This document shows, in pieces, positions 31,459 through 44,027 of a stretch of DNA of 64,000 nucleotides. Source of the stretch: Rhodotorula mucilaginosa (Eukaryota; Basidiomycota; Microbotryomycetes; Sporidiobolales; Sporidiobolaceae); assembly GCA_034406715.1 (NCBI GenBank), contig CP137872.1, positions 930,001 through 994,000 on the forward strand, in the 5' to 3' direction. The translations under genes and the position numbers were made by a program. The number at the start of each line of letters is the position of its first letter. Within the stretch, counting starts at the first letter, position 1. The notes under the pieces were generated by a model. It did not search any database, was not told where the DNA came from, and saw nothing but the letters and a program-made list of their open reading frames with translations.

Positions 31459-33166
31459 TCATCGCCCAAACAACCCCTCGAGGACGACGTGCGAGATGTT
31501 GAACCCGAGGAGCGAGACGATGTAGAACGCCGCAAAGATGGCGACGGGGAAGAGGAGCAGTTCGGATCGGATCAGGAACGGTAGCGCGTTGTAGCCGAGG
31601 TCTGCGGGGCGCGCGCGCGGGGGTTCCGAGTTAACGAAAGAGGGGAGAAGAGGGGGTTTGGAGGGGGGGTGTTTCAGTACGACCTCCCTCGAGCACGGGG
31701 AAAGAAGAAGAAGAAAAGGCGAAGGAAACGTACAGGTCACATAGGCGTATTGCGTGAACTGGACGACCGGAGTGTAGGGTCAGCAAGAGACTTCTTTGGA
31801 CACGAACTAGAATTGATGCGATTCGCGGAAGGCGGGAGCGTGCCTGCGCTTGGCGGTTCCCCCGCCTCCATCCCCAAGAGTCGACGGGGCGGGAAAGAAC
31901 GCGCCGAGAAGGAAAATTGAAAGCTAGGAACGGCGAGAGAGGAAAGCAGGAAAGGGGGGCACTCACTGCGGAGAGGTAGAGCGTGTTGCCGACCCAGAGG
32001 CAGACCCAGTTGGACCTCGTCACGACGGGGGCGAGCAACAATTGGGCGACGTACAGTTGGAGGAAGAAGGGGAAGAACGAGTTGGCGTGGATGTCGAACG
32101 CGTAGGGCCTGCGGCCGGGGGGAAGGTTGATTCAGTACATGCAATTCCATACGCAGACTCCATACTCCCTCGCGCCCATGCGAGGGGGGCGAAAACCGCG
32201 TGGTAATTTGTTCCGTGAAGGAGAGAACGGAGGAAACGAAACGCACCACTCGACTTTTTGATCTGTCGCGTGGACGTGCGTCGCATGTCGCAGGAACCGG
32301 TTCGACAGAGCCCTGCGAGCATTCACCCAATCGCTGAGTTTGATCCAGTTCCAGCAGAGGACTTGGTAAAGGAGGGAAGCGGGAAAACACGCACCACAAA
32401 GTGGTCGAGACGAGCAACCCGATTCCGAAGAAGTGCACGAGGACGAACGAGCAGACGGTTGCGAGGGTGCGGGAGAATCCGTAGTGGGCGTACATGACGG
32501 ACCAGAGCACGGCAGAGACTGCGTTCGTTTCGGGGGGGGGTTGGAGTGAGAAAAGAGTTCTTGCTGACCTACGAGGAGAGACGGGGGTTGACGTGACTTA
32601 CTGACGAGGCAGAGGGTGATGAGGAGGAGCATGGCGGGGTCGTCTCGTGCCCAGGTATTTTTCGTCTCTGTTTCCGGAGTAGTTAAACAAGCGTGGTCAG
32701 TCGTCGTTTCGCCTTCTGGGGAACTGGGGGCCGTCCTTGCGCGACTTGCGTTTGTGGTAGTAGACGTTGCGGTATCTGCGGGTGGGAGGGTCACAGGGCG
32801 CGAGGGTCAGCATGAGGGCGTCACCCTTTCAGGCACGCAGGGAACAAAAAAGGGGACTTGCACTCTTCTTGGAGCGATGCAGAGGTAACCCATCTGCCAG
32901 ACTGCGAGTTCAAAGTCGAGTTGCGGCCACCTGCCGAGTCGCCTCAACCATGTCTTGAAGCCGCCCCCTGTTGAAGATGCAGATCCTGTTGATATTGATG
33001 CGGATCCTCCTGTTGCTGAAGATGATGATGGCCCTAATCGACTGTATCCGCTGTGTGGAATCGGGTTCAGTTGCGCAACTTCGGGGAGGGGAGATGTGGA
33101 AGCGAAAGAGAGCGAAGCGACTGACCCGTTGAGGGGTCTGGAGCCGTTCCTTGAAGTGGGCAGCAT
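31459..33166 (-). CDS. GMH1: UNC-50 / GMH1 family Golgi membrane protein
   Basis: Eight exons, complement of 31459-31601, 31734-31758, 31967-32108, 32247-32312, 32395-32518, 32602-32667, 32750-32775 and 32862-33166, give 298 residues. Family segments include WPQLDFELAVWQM, the loop KQTKNTWARDDPAMLLL, HFFGIGLLVSTTLW, YAFDIHANSFFPFFLQLY, WVGNTLYLSA and YNALPFLIRSELLLFP. Hydrophobic stretches fit about five membrane spans. The family resides in Golgi/ER membranes and is linked to ARF-GEF recruitment and receptor assembly. Introns 1 and 2 use GC donors (GCAAGT); only those joins give the family sequence RRVYRNVYYHKQTKN. The first 75 residues are a disordered Ser-rich extension. Confidence 0.88.
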
Positions 33167-33478
33167 ATAGACTCGTTGCGTACGCCGAGTCTCGAGGTCT
33201 AGCTCGCTGTACGCAGGTCGAGGTCGCTGTCGTCGGTCGGGAGAGAGATGCGAACTGGGGGCGAGTTCCGAGTCGGGAGTGACGGGTCCGTTCCAGCAAG
33301 CGGTTCGAGTGTGGTATTCGCCAATCGCAGTAGTCAGCCTCGTCTAGTCTCCCGTGACCTCACTGCAAAGCGGGTGCGTTAGAGGGCAGTTCGGTGTCGG
33401 AGCCAGAGTCGCTCGCCTCTCTTGCTCCGCTCTCTCTCTCTCTCGACGTGGCCCAGTGTGCGTGTACAGCGATAGAGG
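33167..33478. promoter_or_regulatory. Divergent promoter region, UNC-50 / WW protein
   Basis: These 312 bases separate two head-to-head genes. A CT-rich run (33417-33444) lies just before the plus-strand start. No TATA box was seen. Confidence 0.4.
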
Positions 33479-36400
33479 ATGCCGCTCCACGACGACGACG
33501 AGCTCGACTTTGGCGAAGACGAACTCGCAGTCGCTCCTCTTGCTGCTCCGCCTCCTCCTCCGCCTGCTCCTGCTTCTGCACCAGTTCCCGTTCCCGTAGC
33601 ACCCGTAGCACCCGCACCGGCACCCGCAGCCGCACCCACGCAAGTGCAACACGCACCAGCGCACAACGAACACCTCGACGAGCACGGCAAACCCCTCCCC
33701 GAGGGATGGGTCTCGCGCGTCAGCAAGTCGACAAAGCGCATCTACTACCGCAACACCAGACTCAACACGTCAGAATGGGACATCCCGACGCAGCCGGCAC
33801 AGGGACCCGCTCCCGGACCGACCGCAGCGCAGGGTGAGCTTCCCACCTCTCCTCCTCCTTCGACCACACGCGCATGCTCGTCTTGCGGCGGGACCGATTC
33901 GACCGCGACCACGCAGCGATTCAACCCAGCGAGAGGCAAAGGTAAAGCAGGGCGCGGATCGTGAAAGGAACGCGGCCAGCCCGCTGGACCCGAGGGAGGG
34001 CATCCCCGCGACCGCCGCGCGCATTCCCACCGTTTTTGCGCGGTGCGCGCGCGGTTCGGTCCGTCCACGCTGCCACGGGATGATGGAGGACAACGATGGC
34101 GGCGGCGGCGGCGTGCCCCGTCCCGTCGATGCTGGGAGCGCCTCCACGTCGGCAGCACGAGCAAAAGACTCGCTAAAGAAAGGACGACCACATCCGCTTA
34201 CCACCATTCACGTCCATTATCCGTTCCCCCCCCCCCCTCTCCGATTGCGCTTCCCGCACCCATTTGATCAGATACGACCATCACCACCACCGCCGCCGCT
34301 CCCGCCGCCACCGCCTCTGCGGCTGCTTCGACCAAGTCCGACCCGCCTCGAACTCGCACCGATGACAACGATGCCAAGGGTCAAACGGCGCGCGACTCGA
34401 ATCGGACTACCGGATCAGAAAAGACAGTAGTCGCACAATCGAGTCGTAAGTACCTACAGCATCTGTTCACAAACTCCTCGCTTTTTCTTTCCCTCGCGCC
34501 ACTCACTGACACCCATCCAACCGAAACCCAACCCCCTTTCTGCCCCCCCTTTTTTCTTTCTCGTATCACTCACCACCTACCGAGCAGGTGCGCACACGAG
34601 CGACAGCCGCGAAGAGGCTTCCTCCTCTTCCTCGTCTTCTGCACGGCGCCAGGACGACGACCACCGCGACCGCGACCGCGACCGCGATCGTTACGCCGCC
34701 GACCGCTCCTCGTCGACGACGACGACCAACTCTCGCCCTTCCGCGTCTACTTCTTCCTCTTCAAAGCCGTTGGCGCCACCCACCGGGCCGAGAGCCGGAG
34801 CGGCATCAACCAGAAGAGGAGGAGCAAGAGCAGACGAAGACCCCGAGGTAGTGATCCTCTCACCGACTACTTCAACCGGCACTTTTGCGAACGGACGGCC
34901 GTCCCCACGGCGCGGAGGCGGAGGCGGAGGCGGTCGGACGACGGCGGCGGTGACGGCTGCGAATTTGATCCCGGTCGCGCCTCGACGGATGAGCGGTAGT
35001 AGCAATGCTCCCACTGCTCCGTCTTCTGCCGCGGCTTTGCCGAGTCCGACTGCACCGAGCAACAGCGGCAACAACAAGGGACCTCAGTTTGCGGCGTTGG
35101 CGGGAGGAGGAGCAGGATCGTCGGGACGGAGGTGCGTTTGCGTTTGCGTTTGGATCCCCTCTTTCCGCCCCGCCTCTCAAGTTGACTTATCACCGCTCAC
35201 GCTCACACTGATCCTGCTCCATGTGCGGTCTTATCTTGTACTCGCGCAGGGATCGGTCGCCTCCTCGTTGTCCTCGTTCTCCTCCAGCCTCTTCTCGTCC
35301 GAACGGATCCGCCACCGCCGCTCCGGCTCCCGCTCCCGCTCCCGCTGCTGCGAATACGAGCTCGATCGACAACCGGTGGGGTCCGCGAGGGAACCGCGGG
35401 AGGGACGTGAGGCCGGCTTCGCCCGTCAAAGATCAGGCGACGACGACGACGACGACCACGACGACGACGCGTGATCGGGATGCGGATCGCGACCGCGACA
35501 GGGACCGTGAACGCGAACGCGAACGTGATCGCGAACGGGAAAAGGAGAGGGAGCGGGAAAAGGAAAAGGACAAGGAGAGGGAAAAGGAGAAGGACAAGGA
35601 CGCAGCGGCGGACCGCGCGACTCGCGCACAGTCAACCACGAGCGCGACGAGCGCGTCCGGATCGGGGATGACGGCCGCCGAGCGACTCGAACAGCAGAGG
35701 TTGGCCCGACTTGCCGCTGTCGAGGGTCGCGCACTGCCCGGGGTGGGGCCTTCGTATCGTGCTCCGGCTGCACCGTCGGTGTCGGCGGCGCCTGCGCCGT
35801 CGGTGTTGGCGGCTACGATGGGGAAGGACTTGCCGCCTCATCTTGCTGCCTCGACCGCCGCACCTGCGCCAGGAGGCGATACATTACCTCCTTCTTCGCG
35901 GCGGCGTCGTGGTGGTGGAGGCGGTCTCGATTCTGGCGGACCTCCCCCCGCCGTGGCAGGAGACCGTTTCGCCCCTCCCGGGGGACGCAGAATGCCCATG
36001 GACGCGGACCGGTTCGCTCCGCCTCCTTCGTCCTCGTCCGCTGGCAACCGGTTCGTAGCATCGGCGGGGGGACCGCCGGCGCCCCCTCCCGTGTCGGCCA
36101 AGGGTGCGAATGCTGTACCCGTTGGTGGAGTCGGAGGAGGATGGGGCGAACGGGCCCGGATTGCGAAAGAGAAGGCTGAGAGGGAAGCGGCGGCGAAGGC
36201 GAAGGAGGAGGAGGAGCGGCGGCGCGAAAAGGAGAGGGAGGAGGAAGCGGATCGGCAGAAGAAGAACGCCGCAGCAGGGGAACGGGAACGGGAACGAGAA
36301 CGCGGGAAGGAGGAGGAGGAGGAGAGGAGGAGGAGACAGTCGCAGCTTGAGGAAGACGACGCGAGGCGAAAGAGGAACATTGACGACGAGCGGATCGCGA

Positions 36401-37545
36401 GGGAACGAGCGGCCGCGAACGCGTATGCTTCGAGGGACTTGTCCAGTCGAGGGAGGCCGCCGCGATCGCGGTCTCGCTCGCGCTCGCCGCCCCCGATCAG
36501 GTATGGAGACCGTCGACCACTGAGCCCGCCTCCGCCGCCGTTGTCAAACAACCGTTACGGCGGCGGTCGGTCGATCTCGCCACCACGGATGCGCCGGCGC
36601 TCGCCTTCTCCTCCGCCTTTTATGCGCCGAGGACGCAGTCCTTCGCCCGGTCCGTACCGTCGTAGCGGTGGTTACGGCAGCCCGCCGCCTCCTCGCCGTC
36701 CCTACAGTCCCGGACCGCCACTGTCTCCTCCTCCCGGTGCACGCCACGCTCGCGGTCGGTCTCCGTCTCCGATGCGACCGATGGGTTACCGCCGCTCTCG
36801 ATCTCGGTCGCCGCCGCCGTCGCTGCCGCCTATTCATCTTCGAGTCCGCGGAACACGTTCGCCGCCGCCGCCGCCGCCTCCCCACATCGGTGGTGGTGCT
36901 GCAGGACTTCCTCTTCCTCCTCCTCGTGGCGGCAGCGGCGGCAGCTCGTCTTTCGGCAACGGTAGAAGCAGCGGTCGCGGCGTGCTCGACAAGTGTCCTT
37001 CCCATTTCAGGGGCAAGTACCGCGACCCGGATGAAGAGCCGCTCTCGTCGCTGGCTCCTTCTGCTGCTGCTGCCGGCCTACCGCCCTCTTCGACGCTCAT
37101 CCGGACGGCTGGACCGCCGCAACCTCTCGCGGCGACCTCCTCGGCTCCGACTCCAGACAATGCCGATCGTTCTGCATCTCTGCCTTCGCCGAACGAACCC
37201 GCAGGTGGTGGTGGTGGCAAGAGAGGAGGCGGTCGGCGCCGCGGGAGAGCGGGAGGCGAAGACAAGGGTTCTTCTGCAAGTGGCAGCGCTTCGAACGCGC
37301 ATGCGGGCAAAGCCGAGGTACGTGCAAGTCTCCGCTCGCCATACATGCCCTCGAATGGGTAGGACTGATCGGAATGCTTGTTCACACAGCCCGCTCCTGG
37401 CAACGGAGCAGCTTCCTTGCTCTCCCGCCTGAGCCTGCCCGCAAAACCCGTCCTGTCCAATGGGGGAGGCTCGACTCTGCCGGCCAAGCGAGGCCGCGGT
37501 GCTGACGACCATGCGCGTTCTGACGACAAGCGGAAACGCGCCTGA
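33479..37545 (+). CDS. WW-domain RS-rich protein, probable RNA-processing factor
   Basis: Supported exons 33479-33833, 34272-34445, 34588-35131, 35250-37317 and 37390-37545 give about 1,098 residues. After an Ala/Pro-rich N-terminus comes one WW domain (LPEGWVSRVS, RIYYRNT, TSEWDIP, residues about 76-110). The rest is low complexity. It has RD/RE dipeptide runs, a long charged helix rich in Glu, Arg and Lys (about 36160-36420), and RS-rich blocks with SPPP repeats. A C-terminal patch (DKCPSHFRGKYRDPDEE) may be folded. WW plus RS/RE composition is typical of proteins bridging splicing factors and RNA polymerase II. The first intron as drawn (33834-34271, 438 bases) is far longer than its neighbours and may hide an exon. 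Confidence 0.65.
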
Positions 37546-37634
37546 GTCTCGGAAAGGGAGGGGGAGACGTGGTAGGTGTGGAAGAATCTCGCTTGCATGT
37601 GATCTGCTTGACGCTTCTACACCTCTCGTCGAGA

Positions 37635-38935
37635 TCACGCGTCGTCTGCTACACTGGTCTGAGCTCCGGGGAGCACGCCAATGTGGTCATAAGATACGGT
37701 CGTCTCGTCGCCTTGCTCGAAGGCGTGCAGTTGGCCGTGCTCGTCCTCGAAAAAGCGGTCGTCCCGACTTTCCAGCGGCGAGCGTGCAGGGGCTGTTGTT
37801 TCGTCTTCTCCATCTCTTGCGTGACGCCGTCGGCGATCGGAACGTTTCGACGAGGAAGACGACGAGACGGTGTTGGAATGAGAAGACTCGGAGAGCTGGG
37901 ATCGGTGACCGTCGTGGCGGCGGCGGCGGCGGCTTGAAGAAGACGAGCTCGTTGTCGTCGCGGGATATGCACCATCTAGCGAAGTGGAAGAAGTCCGCAT
38001 CAGCCTCGCTCTTGCCCGTTTTGCAGGGAAAGGGCAGAATGTGACAAACCTGAAGACACCGGAGGATCTGTTGCTGGGGCGGCAGCTCTGCGGCTGCGGC
38101 GAGAACCTGACGACTCGTTCGATGCGTGTGAACGAGTCTGCGCGACGTCATCTTCTTGAGTGTCCCGCGTCGCCTCGGTCGCCGCGGTCACCGACAGCAA
38201 TCCTTTGTTGACGCGCTCGGTGTACTCTTCCGGCGAGAGGCCGAGCTCGCGCGCTTGCCGTCGGATCCTCCTGCGCTGCCGCCTCGCTTCGCGCTCCGAT
38301 GCCGCTTCCGCATCGAGGGCCGAGCGTCCGTCTGACGTTGTTTGGTCGGAGGAAGAAGGCGGACCGGACGAGTACTGAGACGACAAGGTCGCAGCAAAGG
38401 GGGGCGCCGGAGGGAGCGACACGTCGTCGAGCGCGATCGGCGCGGCATCCTCGTCGCCGTATGTTCGCCCGAGGAGACGGGTCGACGACGAGCTGCGGCT
38501 GTTTCCGTTGTTCTCCACTTCGTCCTCCGAGTCCGGCAACTGGACCGCGCCCTGTCCGCCGCGCAACCAGCTCCGGAAGAGCGTCCAGCGGGTCAAGCCC
38601 GACCCCGTGTCGGTCCCGCCGCCGCTGATATCGCCGCCACGGCGTCTCTGCCGGCTGCGAGGCGTCGTCGCGCCGAGGTGCACGACGCTGGCTTGCTGTC
38701 CCCACGCAGGCCCGCCGAGGCGCGCTTCGTACGCAGCGAGGTCGTCGCTATGCGCTGCTGATTCGACTTCGAGTCCGCCTGAGCGCGCACGGGCTGCGTC
38801 GGCGTCTTCGTCTTGGTCTCGCGCGAGTTGGTTGAGAGATTCGGTCGACGGAGAAAGCGCGAGACGCCGACTGAGGCAGCAGCACAAGGGTGCGCACAGC
38901 GCTCGCAAGCTGTCAGAGCCCGAGAAGCTGTCCAT
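37635..38935 (-). CDS. Hypothetical protein with Cys-rich N-terminus
   Basis: The start is at 38935 (MDSFSGSDSL) and the stop at 37635. I do not recognise the family. Near the N-terminus is RALCAPLCCCLSRRLAL, a cysteine cluster next to basic and hydrophobic residues that would suit palmitoylation and membrane attachment. A conserved-looking basic helix (EREARRQRRRIRRQARELG) lies in the middle. The C-terminal part (SRRRRRH, SKRSDRRRRHARDGED, DRFFEDEHGQLHAFEQGDE) is in another frame, so an intron must lie around 38000-38120. The exact donor and acceptor are unresolved. Both halves show the high-GC codon use of real genes here. It lies 196 bases downstream of the chromodomain gene on the same strand. 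Confidence 0.55.
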
Positions 38936-39131
38936 GGCCCACCGTCGAGCAGCGTCTAGAGACGAGTCGCTCGCTGACCCGGAGCAGCCGAAGCAAGACG
39001 CGCCAGAATCACGTGCGGGAAAATGCGGTAGGCGTTCAAGAGAGAGTACAAAGTCCGATATTACACAGCTGGTAAAGATCCATATGGATACCAAGAGAGA
39101 GTGAGTACATCCGTTTTCGTTGACGAGGAAA

Positions 39132-42100
39132 TCAATCATGCATGTGTTCGCGCAGGACGTGCTCGCGCAGCTGCGTCCGCGACTCCTTCGCTTCGCCACA
39201 CGTCTCGGCCAGCGTGTCGGTTGCACCAACGCGCCATTCACAGCGGAACTCGTCACGACCGGCTGCCGCTGCGGCGCCTCCGACGACCAAGTCGCCGCCA
39301 ACACCGGAGGAGCTCGGGTTCGAGGGATCCGCCGCGAGCGGTCGGTCAGGCTGCGAGACATCCGCCGGCAGACTGTCGATCCCGAGTGATGAAGCCGGGA
39401 CGTGCGAAGGCAAGCGCGGCGGTCCTTGAGCCGGGGAAGCGGAAGAGGAACCGCTCGACACAAGAGTGCTCGGTTCGGGCAAACTCTCCGTGCCGGCAGT
39501 GGTGGTCGGCGCTGCTGCTTCGTCGTCGCCGGAGTCCTCCGCGGGCAGGCCAGCGCGCTCGCGCCCTGCGGCAGCCGCCTTGAGCTCGTTCGATGCGACG
39601 TAGTCGTCCCACCGAGCCGCCTTCTCGCGGATCGCGGCCTCCTGCGTGCGCCGGCTCTCGTCCTTGTAGAACGCCATCTGCTTCTCCAGCCGAGAGTACA
39701 TCGACCGGACCGCCTTGATCTCGCTCTTGTAGACGGCCTCCTTCTGCTGAACGGCGTTGTCGAGCATGCCGCGGAGACGAGCCGCTTCCGCTTCGGCGAC
39801 GCGGCATTCGTTCGCGCGCTCGACCGCCGCCTGCGACGCCGCCTGGTACTGCGCCTGCATGTACGACAAGTCGGCCTGAGCCGACTCGCGCGACGACTGC
39901 AAACTCTTGGTCTGCTTCGTGAGCGACTGGACGTCGCTCCTGAGCTGCGCCACTTCTGCGGTGAGCGGACGCAAGCTCGACAGCTCGGCGTCGGAGGCGA
40001 CAACCTGCTTGCGGAGTCGTCCCACCTCGATCTCGAGCTGCGTGCGGCTCTGTTGGCATGAAGAGAGCTTGAGTACACGGTTTACCCGACAGCCTTCGCG
40101 GTGAAATGGGACCGACCATTTGCGCCGTGCTCGGTTGGACTGGCGCAGCGGCGGGAGCTGTGCCCGCACTCGGCGCGTACGGCGCCACACTCGGAGCTCC
40201 TTCCACCATCGGGGTCACACCGCGAGCGCGCGTCGTGATCTGGGAAAGCGAGCGAGAGAACTCGATCGGGAACTTTTCCGTGTTGGCGCGCTTGAGCTGG
40301 AAGACCCCTTCTCGAGAACGGATGAGGATAAAGTCGACCTTTTCGACCCCGTCGACGGTATGGCGACGCAACTCGAAAGCCCAGAATTCCGCCGCCAGTA
40401 GAGGGGCGTTCGGAATAGCTGGTAGCGAGGGTGAGGAGAGGTCAGCCTCCACAAAGGAAAACCCGGAAATGCGCCTGAACCTACTCGGGTAAGCTTGCGG
40501 GTCTCTCAGGAACCGTTCGAGCTCGTCCTGCGTGCCGTCTGCAGCGAGAATGTACGGCGACGCGCGAACCAGCGAGATCAGGTCTTCGACTTGGGCGGAT
40601 GTCGGAGCCGGCGAGTTGGTCCTGGAAACGTTACGACTGCCGACAGCTGCAGGTTGCGACGTGCCGGTCGGAGCGGCCCCGGCGGGGAGCGGCGAAGGAG
40701 AGCGGAACCCTGCTGCTGCGCGGGCCAGAGAAGGACTCGGTTCGCCGGAAGCGAGCAAGTTCGGTTTCGGGATCACGAACGGGTCCGTATTCTGGACTCG
40801 TGCGAGCGACGGAGACGCGAGCGCCATCGGCGAAGCTTGAGTGATGCCGACCGACGGGATCCGCAGCTGTGTTTGCGAAGTCGCGGGTTGTTGCGACGGC
40901 GAATCGACCGATTCCTGATACGACGCTCCGGCTACGTGGCTGCCCGTCTGGAAAGAAGGGTGTTCCGGAAGAGCGTGGTACGGCGAATGAGCATGCGCGC
41001 TCTCCGGGTACTGGCTCGCCGCGGACGCATCGACTCGAGGCTTCTTCGAATCGCCGGCGTCGTCCTCTTCTTCGTGTTGGCGCTTCGGCGTGCCTGTCGA
41101 TGATGCTCCCGGCCAGGTCGGCTGTTGTGGGAACTGGCTAAGTGGATTCGGGGTATTGGAGCCGGACGCGATGAAGCCGGAACCGTAGGCTGCGCTCTGG
41201 TTCGCGCTGGTCGAGGCGTAGGCAGACTGATCGGCGGAAGACGACTGCGTCGGGTTGGCGGATTGTTGCGGTGGGTCGTACGCTTGAGAGTAACCGTTCG
41301 ATGGAGTCCCGTTCTCGCCGGCGTCCTGGGCACCCTCGGTCGAACCAGATGCAATCGCGAGCTCCGTCTTGCCGCCGGCATCGAAGTCGAAAATTTCCGC
41401 AAAGAACTGCTCGGCGAGGCCTCCTGGGTCAGCGCCTTCCGCCTGCGTCATTAGCAAGTCGTCTTCGACTTCTTCCGCAGGAGGCGACGGCCATCGGCGC
41501 CCGACTCGGACGACAGAGCCCCCGACGTCGACTTCCTCGACGGCATGCGCTGCCTGCACCGGGGCTTGTTTGATGGTCAAAGTGGAGGCCACATAGCTGC
41601 GTGGCTGCGGAGGTTGCGGTCGAGCCCGAACGATCCTTATCTGACTCGCCAGGCTAGGCTTTCGCCGGGCCTCCAACGGCGTAGTGACGTACGAGGATGC
41701 CGCGTTCGCCTCGACCTCGGCTTCGAAGGAAGATACTGGCGTGTCTTCCTCATGCACATTGACGAGTTCAAGCCGCTGCTTGACCGCTTGGCCGCGAGGA
41801 CTTGCCCTCGCTGGGACAGAGTTCCGGTCAAGACCGAGGGGCCGGTTGGGCGACGAGTCCGGATCTTCGATGGGATCGAGCTGCGACGAGCGCACCCCAG
41901 GCTGCTCGAATATGCCGAACATGGACGCGGCGGGGACGGGCACCGGACCGAGTCGTCGAGTCGGCTGCACTTCCGGAGAGGAAGTTTGTTGGTCATCGTC
42001 CGGGAAGGCCGAGAACACCGGCACATCGTCGTCGTGGTCGTGCGCGTGTGCATCCTCCAAGTCCGACTGGCTCGTAGCGGGCGAATGAAGAGTAAGGTCG

Positions 42101-43463
42101 ACGCGCATCGTCCGAGATCCGGACGCAACGGGCTCTTCGGGTTTCTCCAGCATTGGAGTGAACGTGACCGCCTGCGAGTCGGGGATGACGGCATTTGCCG
42201 AGGCGGTCGTCGAACCTGAAGACTCCATTATCTCCATCTCGTCCTCGCCGTCCGAATCTTTTCGGGCCGCAGACACGGTGACCTCGACCGTCTTGACGGG
42301 GGCTGCTTTGATGGCAGACTTTTGCGTGGGCTGCTTGACCGGAACTGCGGCTTTCGCCTGCGGTTCTTTGCCTTTGGCCTTTGGCGAGACCGAGAGGTCG
42401 AAAGAGACCCGCTTCTTGGCGGGAGCCGGCTGCGGCTGCGGAGATTGGGCAACTTCGGAGGCGTTGGGTTTCGACTTTTTGGCGGTATGCGCTGTTTGCC
42501 CCGAGCCGGACGACGAAGGAGAAGACGGCACGATCATCTTGCGCTTTGCGTTAGGACGCGAGGGCGCAACGTCGATCTCGAGTACAAAGTCGCAGCCGAC
42601 TTTTCGGGGCGAAGATGGCGACGATGTTTGGCTTTTGTCGGCCTGTAGAAGCCCGGTCAGCATACCTGGCCTGAGTGACGAGCTCGAATGCGCGCACCGA
42701 TTTCGCTGCTGCCTGTTTCGCCTTTGCGGCGACCGGAGCCGGCGCCTTCTTCGCCTGCTTCGCAGTTTTGACTTCGAGCTTGCGCTTCTTCTCGGCGGCC
42801 TTTGCAGCTTTCGCCGCCTTGCGTGCCTCGCGCTGCCGCTGCCTCCATGATGTGCGAAGCAGTTCGTTCGCGTTCGCCTTGGGCTCCTGCAGGACGCCAC
42901 TGCGGTCAGAGTGAAGTCGTCGGATCTGACACTCTGCAGGAAAGACCCACCCAGGTTGGTTCCCAAGGTTTTCCGTCGGCATCCGTTCCTTTCCAGGCGA
43001 TGAGATAGCGAGTCTTGTCTTCGTCCAACTGCGCATTCCCGAAAGGAGTCAGTCCGAGACTCGTCAGAGACCAGAAGAGCAGCGAAACTTGCGATGGCCT
43101 CGGCTTCGTAGTAACCCTGTGAATCGGCTTCTGCGGCAGAAGCCGCGTCTTCGTCGTCTTCCTCGCCACCAGCATCGCCGTCTTCGCCGTCGTTTGCAGC
43201 GGCTCGCCTGTTCTCAGCAGAGCCACTCGGTTCGGCTTGCGTTGCCGGGTGGACTTCAAGCGAATCGTCATGTCCCGCCGGCTCTTTGCGGGCCCTGCGA
43301 AGTCGTTCGTCATCAACACTATGTTCTTCCGATTCGGAAACAGCCGTCGCTCCGAAAAAGCGCGGGTTGTGCGGACTCCGAGTCGACAATCCGAACGAGG
43401 GCTTGACGAGGAAAAATCGGGCGACAAAAAGACCTCGACTTACGCCTTGGAACGCTTCGGCAT
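39132..43463 (-). CDS. Chromodomain, coiled-coil and C2H2-type finger protein
   Basis: Six exons, complement of 39132-40049, 40117-42642, 42698-42886, 42951-43028, 43093-43294 and 43444-43463, give about 1,310 residues. Residues about 65-105 form a chromodomain read across two introns (YYEAEAILDEDK, TRYLIAWKGTDADG, PWEPTWEPKANANELL). A Lys-rich helix, about 500 residues of disorder with NLS-like KKRVSF and KRQHEEE clusters, and a folded-looking block (VDFILIRSREGVFQLKRAN) follow. Near the C-terminus are a coiled coil of about 130 residues and a C-x14-C-x12-H-x4-H finger ending the protein. It is probably a chromatin reader. Intron 2 is GC-AG. The 20-base first exon (MPKRSKA) is joined through a perfect GTAAGT donor. 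Confidence 0.75.
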
Positions 43464-44027
43464 GGTCAATTAGATGTATCTGAGCGGTGCAGGCGTGTCC
43501 CCGACCTTTGGAACGCCGTCAGGGCAGCTCTAGTCGTCCACAAGTCAGATTGAATCGCGGAAATTGATACCGGGCCGATTTCGACCGGGGGGACGAGAGC
43601 GGCGTCAGCGGCTGCACCAGGGAGCCTGTCTCCACAGCTTTGCTTTACCTGCACTGCTCTCCGCGGTGGCAGAGAGAACGACGACGCGGCGCGAGGTCAA
43701 ACAGGCGGCGGCGCGGAAGCAGGATCGCAGTTTTTCGGAGTTGACAGGGGGAAGCCGCGCCGACGAGAGACGGATCTTATCGACTTGTCTTTCCTCACGC
43801 GCGCCTGCAGGACTGTCGGTTGCGAAAACGCAGACAGATTAAGGTCTATTTGTGGCAATGCAGCTGAATGCGAGACTATGTGCTTGAAAATGTGCGAAGG
43901 TTGTCGAGGAACGAATGTGCAAGCGTTGACGATGCGGTGACAACAGGAATAGGTGAACAGTTCGTATGTACTTGCGGGAAGGGCTATATGAAAAAGGCGG
44001 TGCCGAGGAAGCGAACATGCTCGGAGC
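43464..44027. other. Intergenic
   Basis: These 564 bases lie between the chromodomain gene start and the end of the FLC-type gene, both on the minus strand. They hold a promoter and a 3' UTR. Overlapping short frames are not supported. Confidence 0.45.

Noticed and set aside
38000-40078. A 692-codon minus-strand frame covering two genes
   Set aside because: Its first half is the wrong frame of the coiled-coil exon of the chromodomain gene; only the part below 38935 is coding, with its own ATG.
6954-43463. Idea that the RdRP and chromodomain genes form a silencing gene cluster
   Set aside because: They lie more than 25 kb apart on opposite strands with unrelated housekeeping genes between them; sharing a window is not evidence of a functional link.
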